In this document: positions 36,014-48,129 of the stretch, piece by piece
Position numbering within the stretch: position 1 is the first letter of the stretch
Layout: every line of letters starts with the position of its first letter
Source: Salvator merianae
Taxonomy: Eukaryota > Chordata > Lepidosauria > Squamata > Teiidae
Assembly (NCBI GenBank): GCA_003586115.2
Contig: QVOM02000025.1
Coordinates: 46,372,849-46,436,848, forward strand
Length of the DNA stretch: 64,000 bases
Direction: 5' to 3'
Notes under the pieces: model-generated
Databases searched by the model: none
What the model saw: only the letters and a program-made list of their open reading frames with translations
Told to the model about the DNA's origin: nothing
Position numbers and translations under genes: made by a program

Positions 36014-38485
36014 CTGAGTGCTCATTTTCGTCTTTAGGTCTAATTCTCAACAGACACCAAAGCACTTGAAAAACCTCTGTTGATTGGCACAATGAGGATA
36101 CAGCAGGGATGCAGGCATCCCAGGGACAGCATAGCAATGTGCATATGCCTATGACTTGCTGTTGGGTTCCTTAAAAGATTCTTCTACTTTTTTTATAACC
36201 TCTTCCAGGGCCCTAAATTGTTTAGGACTTTGCACACTGGTACAAATGCTAGTTAGCAATAATAGGAAAGATTTGTTTTGTTTTAAATTCATTAATTTTT
36301 CAGTAGTTTCTGTCTCCTATGACAAATAAAGTTTTGTTCTTTGTGTGAACATATGGAATGCAAATGAAGTTATTTTCACTAGCTCATGCACGATCAAAAT
36401 TCATGAGATCTGCATCAATATGAAAAATATATAAGTATGGAAACTGGGTGCATTTAGATTGTGCATGAACTGGCAAAAATGAGTCCACTTGCATTTTGTG
36501 TGTTTACAAGGAACCTTAAAATGAAAATCTTTGCATACAGAAATCTGTGTGAATAGAAAACCTGTACAAATGGAAATCTGTTACTAAACACTCATTTGAA
36601 AACAAAGCAGGAATCTAATTTCTTGCCCATTTCTAAGTAGGAATAATACTGCCAGAGAGCTATTGGATTTGGTATCTGAGTTAGAACAATTCTTTCAGGA
36701 TCAGTGTAACAAGATCATGCTCCTGTCTGCTTCTATATAATATTCATTAAATGGCTCCAATTTATGACAATTTCTAAAGTTTTCTCATTATTATTCTGTA
36801 AAGTTTTGTAAAACGTGGTCATTTTTAGACCTGAAAGAGAGTGAAGTGCATTTCTTAACAGAATTTAAGGCAAGTTTCAAAAGTACCTTGTTTCTTTGAA
36901 AAAAACTTATTGATTTTATTTCAGCTGGGCAGCCATTAATCATTCCTATACTGGGGGCATAACTATCATTGAGCGAGCCTGGAATTCCTTCAGGGATCCA
37001 GGAAGCAAAAGGGTCCCTTTTGGCTGGCTGATGATCCATATGGCCCCTATGGGCCATGCCAAAAGAGGAGAGGAGCATGATGACCACAAGTCACTACCCA
37101 CCAAGAGGGCTGGGAGTATGATGATATGCAGACATTCACATGTCACTGACACCTGGCCTGCTCCTGGGGGTGAGAGCTGCTACTTCTGGGAGCACTCCTG
37201 CAGAATGCTCCTGGGAGGTACTACCCATGCAGACAATACTCCGCTCTGGTTCTGGATTGAAGCAAGCACTCTGGCCAAGGAGCAGTCCCCATGACACAGT
37301 CTCCAAGCCCATGTGAATCTTCCCACTGCTGTAGTTTACACAGTCTGCATCATAAGATAGGACAATTTTGCTTTTCTCAGGTATGCATTTCATAGTAGTT
37401 ATGCCCTGCCATGTTCCAATTAATATCACCCTGAAGTTGTGAAGTTATAGTGTTACCAATATTATGCTTGCACAGACGCATCTACTGAACCTACAGGACT
37501 CTGCACTTTAAGGCTATAAAAGCACAGAGACCATAAAGCCTATGGATTGTGCCAGAGGAGCCTTGTTTCTGTTCTATAGTAAAAAGTATCTTCCTTAAAT
37601 TTGGGTTTCTGCCCTTCCTTCTCCTGTTGGTTCGGACTCCTTAGTCCAAGGAAAACTAGATTGCAAAGAGGAACTGCAGCAGGCGCCAGCAATAGTAAGC
37701 AAGGTAGTTTTTAGAACAAATTTGGTTTAGCAATCAGAGCTAGCTGGAAGATCTGGCTACCTTTTGATTAAATTTTGACAGCTGCTGTCAACGAATGTGA
37801 GAGCTAATGTGGATTCACACCTCAGGGTATAGCCTAAAATGTTTGCATTGGTTTAACCAGGTATTGCTACTTATGGTTCTGTCTGGTTCTCTGACTCCCC
37901 CTGTTCCTTGATTTGCATATTAGTAAACATGTTTATGTGATATCTGCCCAATATCACGTTCCAACACCTGGATCCCTTGTGCTCAGCTCTGGGGCACTCT
38001 TGAGTCCTCCCGAGTTTGAGTTTTATCTTTAACCAATTAATTTTGTAGTTTTTGATCCTTTTCTCATCCTATCCTCTTTCTGCACTTCTCTTCAAAAGGG
38101 TTTAAAAACATCAGGTTTTGCCCACTTTGTTAGGTGGTTTTTCACTCACTACATTGCTGAAACATAGATGCAGAGGTCCTCTTCCCTTAACTTTGTTGAA
38201 CTCACTGAAACTGGGTTAAAACATCACTTTACTTTGTAGAACTTCACTCTTCTCTGCTAAAAAAAAGAGAACCACAAGATCATTCATCTTATCCTGCTTT
38301 CCTCACTGAGATCACAGACTATCTTCTAGTAGCTGCCCCCTGACGAAGCCATGCTGAGAAGCTCTGCTTCTCAAGAAGATCACTTTTGTGCAACTTTGAA
38401 CCTTTGATGCAGCTGAATTCATTCAGGAAGAGGGATTCTCCTCTTTCCCTGCCTTTGGCTCTTAAGTACCTAAGGTTGAATCTCT
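36014..38485. other. Unassigned sequence; possible LTR fragment
   Basis: Around 37430-37700 a TATA-like GGCTATAAAAGCACAG (37512), a downstream CCTTGTTTCTG/GGGTTTCTGCC stretch and CAGGCGCCAGCAATA (37680) recall the promoter, leader and primer-site region of an old LTR retroelement. No paired terminal repeat and no protein remnant was seen, so this is only a suggestion. Frames at 36.79-37.43 kb overlap on both strands and have no motif. Confidence 0.2.
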
Positions 38486-38916
38486 GGGCCTGTTTGTACT
38501 TATCTTCTAGTGAGCATGGAGATGCTCACTAGTGAAGTGTGCCTACATTTTGTGGAGACCCTAGCAATTGAGAGTGTCTGCAGATGCTCCCGATTGCTAC
38601 TTGCTGTGGATAACAAAATTGCTGTTCACAGCTGTGCCAGGAAAAGCTTGACTGCTCCCAGTATGCAGTATTCATATCTACTTTCAGGTGCAAATGCTGC
38701 AGGCCATGGCATGGTGTGGCTGGAACTGCACAGTTACATACCATGTCCCTGGTCACTATGGCAGCAGCCAGACATTTCCAGAGCTGCTGTCATGGTGGGC
38801 AGCTAACCTTTACTCCATGAATGCTAGAAGCCCATTTCTGGGTTGTTCCAGCCCTTGCAGTGCAACTGGCTGCTGCACCACAGGGACTGTTCCACCTTAA
38901 AATAGGATGCAGACCC
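38486..38916. mobile_element. Foldback DNA element, family M1, copy 3
   Basis: Left GGGCCTGTTTGTACTTATCT; a weak right end at GATGCAGACCC. Internal TGCTACTTGCTGTGGATA at 38598 followed by imperfect hairpin arms. It also shares with copy 1 the blocks CAGGTGCAAATGCTG and GCTGTCATGGTGGGCAG. Frames of 70-98 codons over it are chance. Confidence 0.7.
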
Positions 38917-38928
38917 AAGGACCCTGAT

Positions 38929-39254
38929 TAGGGATATGCAAATTTTGATTTGCATTTGGAAATTCATACAAAAATTCATTTTGCAAATTTTCGCATGGAA
39001 ACAAAAATGATTTTTTTTCACAGTTACAGTTTTTGATCGAAAATGAAAAAGCCCATTCTTTTTGCATTTTTCACTGTGTTTAAACCATGAAAATGGCATT
39101 TTCAATGGCATTTTCAAAGGGAAAACATTGCAAAAAATGTGAAAACAAATGTGAAAAATGCATTTCTCAACAGCGAAATTCACTGATGAAGCAAAAATAC
39201 TGATTTTCGTTTGAAAACTAATACAAAATTACTTTTTTTGTGTGCACATCCCTA
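38929..39254. mobile_element. Foldback DNA element, family M3, copy 3
   Basis: Starts TAGGGATATGCAAATTTTG, ends GTGTGCACATCCCTA; the interior is full of AAAATG/CATTTT words. The flanks ACCCTGAT (38921-38928) and ATCCCGAT (39255-39262) match at 6 of 8 positions, consistent with a decayed 8-bp target duplication as made by hAT transposases. It lies 12 bp from the M1 copy before it. Confidence 0.75.
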
Positions 39255-39640
39255 ATCCCGATACATGGTGGGTGACATCTGAGTGTTGGCATTGTTCATC
39301 TGTGAATAAATCCAAAGATCTGTAAGGGTTTCCTCCTCAGCTCTGCTCAAAAAGCTTCCATTTTTCTTTTTGTTTTTCCACTTTTTTCTTTCCCCTTTCT
39401 TAGCCTGGGGAAGACTTAACAAAGAAAAGCCTTGGATAGTGAAAGACTTTTCTGTTGCCCCTTTGTTTGTTATTATCAGTGAATTGGGTGGAATATAGGA
39501 CCAGTGGAGTGATTCGGGCATCAATATCTGGGATCTGAAAGTCAAGATAGTAAGCAAAAGGGGAGGAGTTACTTGTCGGTTAAGTTGGGCAGAAGGCTTC
39601 ATTTGGGTATGGGACAAGTTTAGGAACCTTTTAGAATCTG
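39255..39640. other. Unassigned sequence
   Basis: No feature recognised. Confidence 0.35.
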
Positions 39641-40015
39641 TTCAACACCTTTAATTTTTTTTTTATTGCTATTACATTTCAAATGCATAAAATTACATTC
39701 TACATTAAACATTCTTATATCAGTATTGTTATCGACTTCCTCCTTCATTGGCAGTTTCTTCTATGTTTCATATTTCTCACCCCTCCTATTCCCTTTCCAC
39801 TCTTTTCCTCCACCGAATGTCTTCTTTCTTCATCATTCTTCAAATCCAGCAATCACAAGTCCACTATCAAGCTCTTGTAGAAAGTCAATAAAGGGTTTGC
39901 AGTTTCTGTAAAACCTATCAACTGTCTTATTCCTCAAAAGGTTTGTCAATTTGTCCATGTCAGCAAGCTCCATCACTTTGACTAACCAATCATCCACCAC
40001 TGGTATTCAACACCT
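39641..40015 (-). mobile_element. 5'-truncated LINE insertion with exact target duplication
   Basis: TTCAACACCT at 39641-39650 is repeated exactly at 40006-40015. Just inside the left copy is a T-rich tail (39654-39664), i.e. poly-A on the minus strand. The 355 bp between ends in wording like TCCATCACTTTGACTAACCA, which resembles a squamate LINE 3' region (L1-like, from memory). Poly-A plus a 10-bp duplication is the product of target-primed reverse transcription. It carries no open frame of note. Confidence 0.8.
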
Positions 40016-41841
40016 CTTTTAGACACTTAACCAAACCCACTCCATAGAGAAACCCTGCTATAATTGTTAATGTGCTCTGTTGACTTTATTAAACTGTTAG
40101 CAGAGTGTCCGCTACATTGTAACTAGCAAAGTCCATTCAGAAATCATCAGAGTAAATCTTAGCCACTAAAAGCCAAGTACTACCTCATTCTCTTGTTACA
40201 GTTCACTAAGCCTAATTGCCTAGTTATTGAGCCACTGTTTCTTTGCCTGTATGTCACTGCTACAATATCAGCCTGTATACGCACTACATGGCTCCTTGAG
40301 TTGCCAGTGTTCATTTGAATGGTGGAGCTCCAGGCTGCATCAGGCTGCAAGGTAGCAACCTGAGCATTTCTCCCAGTGCATTGATCTTAAAGTGAATTTA
40401 CCATATGCAGTACATTGTTAAGCAGAACTACCTCTTTCATAACTAATTATAATTCTGTGGTATCTTGAGACCTATAGATTTGTACCCCCGGTTTATACCA
40501 TTCAGATACCTACATCTACTGAATAACTATTTGATCTCTTGAGTGCATTACTTCCTGATATCTGTAGAGCAATATCTGTAGCTGGAGGATCTTAATGGAA
40601 GTTTTAACAGAGGTTGAGATTTTGGGGAAGGAGTTGTTTTTGTGAGCTTGTAGTCAGTCATGGATAAATAATAACTTGGTGACTCTTGGACAGGCAGGGT
40701 TGGTAGCACCTGAAAAATGGGATGCCCATTCAAGATGTAAGGTGTTAAAGAATTCTTGGATTCTAGGGGACAAGGGATGTTGCTAGTGTGCCTGTCTTAA
40801 AACAGGCTTCAGTGACTGTCAATTCAGCATCAGGTTCAGTTTAACACATTAACAAAGGCAGCATCCACACAGAGGTCTAGGGTACTCCCTGCCCAATGAA
40901 GAAGGAGGGCATCCAAACAGCTGGATGTCCCTAGGACAGTACATCAGTCCCAAATTGGGATTCTGGACTTCATCACCCACTCTGGAAGTTACTGCAAGTC
41001 ACAGTTGACGATTCCAGGATATTTGCTGCCATAGGGATCTTCTTCTCCTCTGATAAAGGAGGGCGAAGAGACTTACTGGCCCTGTTTCTAGCCAGGTGTT
41101 TCACGTCAGACCAGAAGTGTGTTATTTCCTGAGCCATTTCTAGTCTGTCCCCACAGTAAACTGGCTGGAAAACTTGCAACCACAGAATTTTTGATCCACA
41201 GCAGTGAGGCTATTAACATCAAGGTCAGGTTATGTGCACTTCACATGAGCCGCCGCCTCTTCCAGCTGCATCTTACCCCCATGCAGGTGCAGCCAAACAT
41301 ATAAATGTCTTGTGTCCCAATTAATTAAAGGAATGCTACTTCACACTTAGATTTTACAAGTCATTAATGTTAGTTTGTAATGCCGGCATCAACATTCTCT
41401 GAGAAAGTCCTTCTTTGTTGTGGCCATCAAGTTTATTATACATATTTTGACTACTTGATTAAATATGCCTTTCTATCTTGACTTTTGGGTTACATTCATG
41501 AATGTCTGGAACTACTTTCCCCCCCTTTTGTTTAGATAAACTGCATGCTATAATGAAAGTTTTGCAATAATTAACAAACAATAATTGATAAGCAATAGCA
41601 GCGTTTTCTATGGGAAACATGCCAAGTACACAATCATCACTCAACCATATATGAATAGTGGTGCTGTATGTGCAAATACTATGATCTTTGCCTGTAATTC
41701 TATCTGAATGCTATAGATCATGTCTTCATTTACACTTGGGGGTGCCTAAAAAGAGGCATCTTTGTTGTGACTTCTTCTCATGTTGTGAAAAGGGGCACCT
41801 CACAGCAAGTGTGCTGTCCATGTGTGGTTGTGGTTGCCTCT
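40016..41841. other. Unassigned sequence
   Basis: GCAGCATCCACACAGAGG near 40859 resembles a foldback-element edge, and the following 460 bp is CA/TG-rich like the M families, but no partner end was found. No gene recognised. Confidence 0.3.
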
Positions 41842-41918
41842 TGAAATGACACCTCCACATTCTGAAATGTAGACATGGAAGCATCTTCTGGAGTAGTGAT
41901 CATGGTGCCTCCTCCTAG
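41842..41918. repeat. Dispersed repeat R2, copy 2
   Basis: Aligns with 27718-27785. It probably belongs to a longer element starting near GGGGGTGCCTAAAAAGAGG (41738). Confidence 0.4.
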
Positions 41919-42148
41919 AAGCCTGCTTAGAAACCAGCTCCTTCAGCAAGTGGACACCCAGCCATATACAGAGTGCACAAAGGTATGAGATTGACAGATG
42001 TTTTCTGTCTTCCATGTTGTTGTGCTCTGCTGTGGATTTCTCTCTTTTCTTACTACTTTTATTGTCTTTCACTTCATAATTTGAATGGCTTGTTTCTTTA
42101 TGAACAATATTTTTCAGTCAGCCCAAATTTGGTGAAGAGAAAGATAAA

Positions 42149-42169
42149 CACACACACACACACACACAC
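42149..42169. repeat. (CA)n microsatellite
   Basis: About ten perfect CA units. Confidence 0.95.
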
Positions 42170-43826
42170 TGCTATGCAAAGTATAAAACTTCTCAACCAG
42201 AATAAGCATAGGAATTGAATTTATGTATCAATAGAATTCACTGTTTCAATTTTTCCACCTTAACCCTTTCAAGACATCCCAGGTATTAAAGACAGTTAGA
42301 CTTCCAGTGGTGTAGTCCATCTGCTAAACTGAGACAATGATGGAGATGAGGATGAGTTGTGATACTTACTTTCTGTAAAGTGATTTGTTGAGTCGCATGA
42401 AATATTGGACACCTAAATTTAAATTTTGCTGCACGAGACTTTATGCATGCAGATCCTATTGTGTCATAATGGGATTTGTGTGCATATCTTCAATGTCCTG
42501 TTTTGAAAATGTCTTCCCTGCAGGGCAGACTAAATACTTCATGCAGACTGAAAGAGAATAAACAGTGCTGCTGTTGGCTTCTTCCCGGGGCTTGCCATGT
42601 GATCTCTGTCACTTGTTCACACAGCTGAGCAATTCTAACTTTTCCCCTATTTGATTATTCTGCTTGGTAGTATTTTCTCTGTGCTTAATATTGTGGAAGG
42701 GCAGCTCACTGGAAGAGAGGGTGGAATAAATAATGTTTGAAGAAAAGTACATCAAAACACTCCTGCTTTGAAAATCAAGAGTGAATCAATATCGTGCTAT
42801 CTTTTATTGACCAATTTACAGAAATGTTTAACTTTGTCTATAATAGCTCTACTTTCTTCCTATCTTTCAAAACTGAACAGGGATAATAATCCTAGCAAAG
42901 ATATACCTGTTACATCGGAAATGCAATTTATAGTTAAAGTAGCTATTCATGAATCCCGAGCCACAGGAGTGGTAGGGAGAGGGGAGCAGAAACTTCATAT
43001 ATACATATATATACTACATTTTTATCCTGTGTAAGATATTTCCAAAAACCCTATAGTCCATTCACACTTTGGGTAGGGAATATAAGGAAACTCCATATAG
43101 GATATTTTGTAGTTATGTCCAAGCTGTTTCCAAAGCAATTTCTTTTATAGGGCAAGCAGCCTATAACACAGTAATTTGGGCACCTTATGCAATGTAATAC
43201 TATTCCTCTCGAATTTGCTAAACCAAAACACAGAAACACAAATTTGGCCACACCACACAGCAGCATGGTTTTATAATTGCTATTTTCCAATCTTTTCCCT
43301 AATATTCTCTGTGCCAGCTGGGAGCACTTAATGATGGTATTTTAAGAAAGCATTATTTTCCCATTCCACTAAATTCAAAGTTATTTTCTGTGGGCTGCAT
43401 ATTGCAGATAATTACATTGGAATTATTTCAATTAACTCTTTGTATTGAAATGATTACAAAATGCAACAAATTAATATATTGTCTCCCTCTGCACATGCTG
43501 ATCAATACTGTGATTGCTCTGAGTGGAGACTCTTAACTCAGAACAGAAGCAGAAAAAGATATCAATGGATGGTTTTTTTAACTTTGCTTTTTTTCTTTCT
43601 TGAAAGCCAAATTGCATTACTCTTGGCATGGGGAAGAAATATAAGGCATGAGCGACAAGGGACAGGAGTCCCCATGCTGTCTTATTAGGACATTTTACAC
43701 TGTGGACAACTTGAGACCTACTCCTAGAATGAAGTCCAAGCCAAACAGATTTTGGGAAGCTCATGAACACCAAATGTCATTCTAAAGATTTGGGACTGGA
43801 GGTATGGCAAATATGATGACCAATGA

Positions 43827-43831
<5 letters not shown>
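42170..43831. other. Unassigned sequence
   Basis: No gene or repeat recognised. AT-rich, with frames of 75-100 codons lacking motifs. Confidence 0.35.

Positions 43832-43866
<35 letters not shown>
43832..43866. repeat. (AC)n microsatellite
   Basis: About 17 uninterrupted AC units, the longest dinucleotide array here and so likely polymorphic. Confidence 0.97.
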
Positions 43867-43869
<3 letters not shown>

Positions 43870-44810
43870 TTACTGTATATAAGCAACAACTTCTGTCACC
43901 TTAAAGCATTGAGTAATCTGACTGTGGATAAGTGGTATGGGAACTGAAAAGCTTTTAGAAATACATCAGCTAATAAGCCTAAGTACTTGTTTCGAAGAGC
44001 TAACAAGTTACCTGCAGTCAGTAGTATCCTAGAGATCTTTCCTTTGTGCCAGAAAGAAATATTATTAGAAGATTCACCACCTGGAGCAACCATGCCGGAC
44101 ACAAAGTTCTTCCAGGGTAAAGGTAAATTTTATTTGCCAGCAAATAAAAGACACTAGGGGGGTCTTGCTTCAAAGCAAGAAGCTTTACCATGGTCTTTTA
44201 CATTATTTCTATTATAACTTACCTCTAATTCACAGCTTCCTATTGGCTACTTTCTGGTTGCACAACAGCTTACATCATTATGTGTTCATGACCATCCAAA
44301 ACATAGGTCTTCATGCATTACATGATCATGCTAATTACTCTTCATGTCTCTAGGAGATGGGTTTAAGCCTCCTGCCCTCTATTATTCGACCCCTGCCTCA
44401 TTTATGGCTTTCCAAGTTGACATTTTTTGTTCCTGTATTTTTTGTTCCTGTTCTTCATGGTTTTCTAGCTTATCTCTTTAAATGTCTATTAGCTATGTGG
44501 TAAATGTGGTGAGGTACCTTTGCAACCCCTAACTCCTTGAGGGTGGTCTAAGTTACAATCCTATAAAAACAGACGGAATACAGAAGCAGAAAGTAGCAAT
44601 ATAAATTTATTCTGTTAACTGCATCCCTACAGAAAGCAAAGTTTCAGAAGCATATTGCAAGATTATTTGTTCCTTAGTCCTTCATGCACCTCATTCTGGT
44701 ATTTGCTTAGGTCTTCTGTATATGAAACTGTGGTGGGTTTCTTTTTTGTCCCCTACAGAACTGAAGGAAGCTATTTTTTACTTCCTCTTTCACCTTTGTG
44801 TGAAATCTAA
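43867..44810. other. Unassigned sequence
   Basis: A short imperfect tandem of TTTTTGTTCCTGT lies at about 44426-44452. Nothing else recognised. Confidence 0.35.
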
Positions 44811-45240
44811 AGCTAGATTCACACATAGTCTAAAAAAAAAATCTCTGAGGTAACTTAGGAACAGCCTAGGTTATGTTCAGATTTGTGTTTAGAGTTGCAT
44901 TCAAGGTGAATTTGAAACTGGGGGGGGGGGGGCAGACGAACTGGAAATAAAAAAGTACTCCTTAGCATGTCTCCAAGTCTGTAATTATGTACCTCTTCAA
45001 CGGACAAGAGAGAACAACTCTTGGGTTCCTTCACTCCTTTAGTCAATTTGAGCAGGGAGCTCCTCTACCAATCACAGCCTGGAATTGCCTGTTATGGCAG
45101 GGCAACCAATAAGGGCACAGGAACCCATCAGACAATTGGCCAATCAGGGGCAACAGCAGCACTGCCACCATGGGCCAGAGGAAAAAGCAGAAGAGATGCT
45201 GCTGCTAGAAGCAGCGAGTGATACCTTACCGGCAGCAGGG
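44811..45240. mobile_element. Probable DNA element, family M6 (CCAAT-bearing), copy 1
   Basis: CTAGATTCACACATAGTC at the left resembles foldback-element termini. Towards the right, three CCAAT boxes occur in order: CCAATCACAGCCTGGAA (45069), GCAACCAATAAGGGCA and GGCCAATCAGGGGCAA, followed by CACCATGG. The same ordered block recurs at 49.8 and 59.85 kb. A 13-G run (44920-44932) lies inside. No right terminus was fixed. Confidence 0.5.
44920..44932. repeat. Poly-G run (13 G)
   Basis: Inside the M6 copy; copy 2 of M6 has a G run at the corresponding place (49726-49736). Confidence 0.95.
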
Positions 45241-45724
45241 CAGAATTTCCTGCTTTGAACTCTGATTAAGCAAATCTTGCAGGAGGAAGCTGAAACTGAA
45301 ACTAAAAAAAAATTACTCTTATCTTGCCTTCTTTATAAATGTACTTATAAATCCCAATAGACTCACACAGCAGTGCAGAGTGGGGAGAGAGAGAAACGAG
45401 TTTCATTCTTTTACCAAAATGAAATTATTTTAAAAATGATGTCATTGACATTTCCTTTTGTTCGTCCTTGTTCCCCCACCTGGAGCTAAGGAGTTAAACA
45501 GGAGGAAACTGCTTGAGCAAAGAGGCAGGGATTTTCTGCCCAGTGAGCAGCACCCCTTGCAATCACAGTAGGTTGCCTGTTGCAGGGAATAGGCTGTACT
45601 TCAGGTAGGTTTTGAGCTGTGTATTCAAGTAAACATGTTTGGAAAGCTTTTTTGTGTGTGTGTATCTAGGAATTGTACACTCATTCTTATTCAGGTGGTT
45701 TTAAAAATCTCTATATGATTATAC
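45241..45724. other. Unassigned sequence
   Basis: No feature recognised. Confidence 0.35.
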
Positions 45725-45845
45725 CCTAGAGATGGTTCACAGGTGGGATCATTCACACACTAAACTGCCCCTCCCACTCTCATTCTAGGCTTGAAATAGA
45801 AAAAGTGGATTGGAGATGGAATGAGAATGAAACTTTCCTAGCCTA
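45725..45845. mobile_element. Foldback DNA element, family M5, partial copy 2
   Basis: GAGATGGTTCACAGGTGGGA, TCACACACTAAACTGCC, then GGAGATGGAATGAGAATGAA match 2811-2902. The right half is missing. Confidence 0.55.
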
Positions 45846-46149
45846 CAAAGTTGTATGCACAACTGGGGAAAAGTCAGGATGTGGGAGACTGCTTGAAACT
45901 TAAGGCCTGTGTGACCAGTTTCCCAGAAAGCACAACCTTCCAGGAACTGCTCTACCAGATTCTGTATTCCCCAGCAGCAGCTAGCTTGGCTCACAAGGAC
46001 TGTGCCGTAGCTGCCACAATGTACTGTCAGATGCTAATGAAAAGCCAACTATCTGAACAAAATCATAATAATCATAATGGCACTCTTCTTGCTCCTGGCA
46101 ATAACTCTTTAGAGACACATCATCTCTAATACAGGACATTGTACACAAT
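45846..46149. other. Unassigned sequence
   Basis: A 92-codon plus-strand frame (45851-46129) has no recognised motif. Confidence 0.3.
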
Positions 46150-46552
46150 GGTCACAACAAAAGCTGTTGATGGCTCTAGATGGCTTAGTCTTTAATTATC
46201 TGAAGGAAGGTCTTCTCCCATATAGATCTGCCCATGCTTTAAGATCACAGAGTGAGGGTTTTCTTGTAGTTCTGCTAACATCAGAGGTGCAAAGACGAAA
46301 GGACTTTTTCTTTGGTGGCTCCCTGGCTTTGAAATAGCATCCTAGTGGAGGTATGCCAGGCACCAACTTATATGGCTTTTGGTGCCTGGTTAAAGCATGC
46401 TTCTTTGCCTAGGCTTCTGATGCATAGTTTCCTCTGAATGTAATGCTGCCAGGGTAGGAGGGTTATATTTTACATATATTTTAATGTTTTGAGTTTTTAT
46501 CATATGCTATGACCTGCCTTGGGACCTTTGGGTGAAGGGCAGGATAAAAATA
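46150..46552 (+). mobile_element. L2-type LINE, 3' part
   Basis: Wording such as CTTCTCCCATATAGATCTGC, GGCTCCCTGGCTTTGAAATA and the terminus GACCTGCCTTGGGACCTTTG then GGGCAGGATAAAAAT is the C-terminal ORF2 to 3' end of squamate L2. It stops where the CR1-type fragment begins. Confidence 0.8.
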
Positions 46553-46557
46553 TAATA

Positions 46558-47049
46558 TCAGGACCTGGTGGCATTCATCTGAGAATTCTTAAAGAACTCA
46601 AATGTGAAATTTCTGAACTTCTAGCAAAAATACATTATCTTTCCCTAATATCAGGCTCTGTGCCTGAAGACTGGAAGGTAGCAAATGGAGCACCAATCTT
46701 CAAAAATGGATCCACAGATGATCTTGGAAATTATAGACCAGTCAGCTTAACATCAGTTCCAGGTAAAGTGATGGAAACTATAATTAAGAATAAAATTACT
46801 ATATATAGAGAGCAGCAAGCATTGCTGAAAGAAAATCAGCACGGCTCCTGCAAAGGTAAATCATGCCTTACAAACCTGTTAGAATTCTTAGAGAGTGTTA
46901 ATAAGCACGTGGATAAAGGGACCCAGTTGACATTGTCTATCTGGACTTTCAGAAATCCTCATCAAAGGCTCCTGAATAAACTCAGCAATCATGGAATAAG
47001 AGGACAGTTTGTAATATCAATGAGTGGGTTGCGAGCAAAGTCTTGGTGA
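46558..47049 (+). mobile_element. CR1-type LINE reverse transcriptase fragment
   Basis: A plus-strand frame of 176 codons opens at 46519. Its first 14 residues come from the L2 3' end; the rest is the N-terminal part of a CR1-group reverse transcriptase. GPGGIHLRILKEL (15-27), SVPEDWKVANGAPIF (48-62), NYRPVSLTSVPGK (71-83) and QHGSCKGKSCLTNLLEFLE (107-125) are typical of the fingers region. Where the DFSKAFD-like catalytic motif should follow, the sequence has degenerated (IWTFRNPHQRLL), and the YADD part is absent. This is the clearest protein-level remnant in the window, but it is a truncated fossil with no endonuclease domain. Confidence 0.9.
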
Positions 47050-48129
47050 TATAATATAAATCAGTTGCATGCACAAGTATTTTTAAATGGCTCAACAATG
47101 ATAGGCAAACCTATCCAGTTATAGATTTCATAAAACTGCTCACAAATCCAAGGCAACACAACTAGTCTTTTGATTACTATGCAAAGACCATTTTGTTACA
47201 AAACAGATTGAGAACATCTGCATTGTCTCTTCTGTCTCCCAAGTGAGGCAGCTTTATCACATTTAGACTCAGCCAAATTCTTTGATCAATGTTTTCCCCA
47301 TTATCTTTTGTATAATATGTGTAACAAAAGAACACAATGACCCTAACTTTTAGAAACCCAAAGGCAGATTTCTTAATGTTAAACGCATGCTGAAAACTAA
47401 ATGGAAATTTTGGAGAGTTTACAGTTGTTCTCAGATTACACTGAAAGATAGAGGCAGACTAGGGGAAAACCTGGATATTTTGCTTGCTGTTTTCCTACTA
47501 CTACTCCACAAATGAATGTAAATTTCAGATCTACAGAAGAAGTCACTGTTCAAGTCACTATTCAGTTTGAGTGCTACAAGATAAAATAAAGCTGCAGAAG
47601 CCAACTCTTGTAGAAGTGGGCACAAGGCATGTAAACAGATATAGTTCTAAAGAATAGAAGATGCTGAATAGCAGCATTGTTCCTCATTTGATTTCTGTTG
47701 AATGCCCAGAGAGTTGATAATGGCTTGCATAAAGCATGGAATGAAGCAATTCATATAAACTCAGCTAAAATCCAAAAGAAATGACCATAGCTAAAACAGC
47801 CAAATTGAACATAGCAAATGACTTAAGAAATGGTCGAAATCAGCACTACGCTTTTCTCTACTCAGCTTCTAATTTTTTAATAGAAAGTCTGCATTTCCTT
47901 CATCCTGGCATTGTTTATGTCATTGATTGCTAATATAGAACTAAATTTCCAAGTAGCAAATGAATTTTAAATGTATAGGGCCAGATAGATTTATATCTGT
48001 CCTTGCATCATAGAGATAGGTGCATTCAAATTATGCAATACTCCTTTTCTTATTGCTAAAGGAATGATACAAAGAATTGTGCTATTTGTGTGAGAGACAT
48101 CTACAAACTCAGCAGTGGAATAAGGGGCT
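47050..48129. other. Unassigned sequence
   Basis: Nothing recognised. The first few hundred bases may be further decayed CR1, but I cannot show it. Confidence 0.3.

Noticed and set aside
43832..43866. AC array as a Z-DNA regulatory element
   Set aside because: Such arrays are abundant; nothing nearby suggests a promoter.
45021..45221. CCAAT boxes plus CACCATGG as a host gene promoter and start
   Set aside because: The same block recurs in two other places, one inside an L2 relic, so it is a repeat. The frame that follows is short and without motif.
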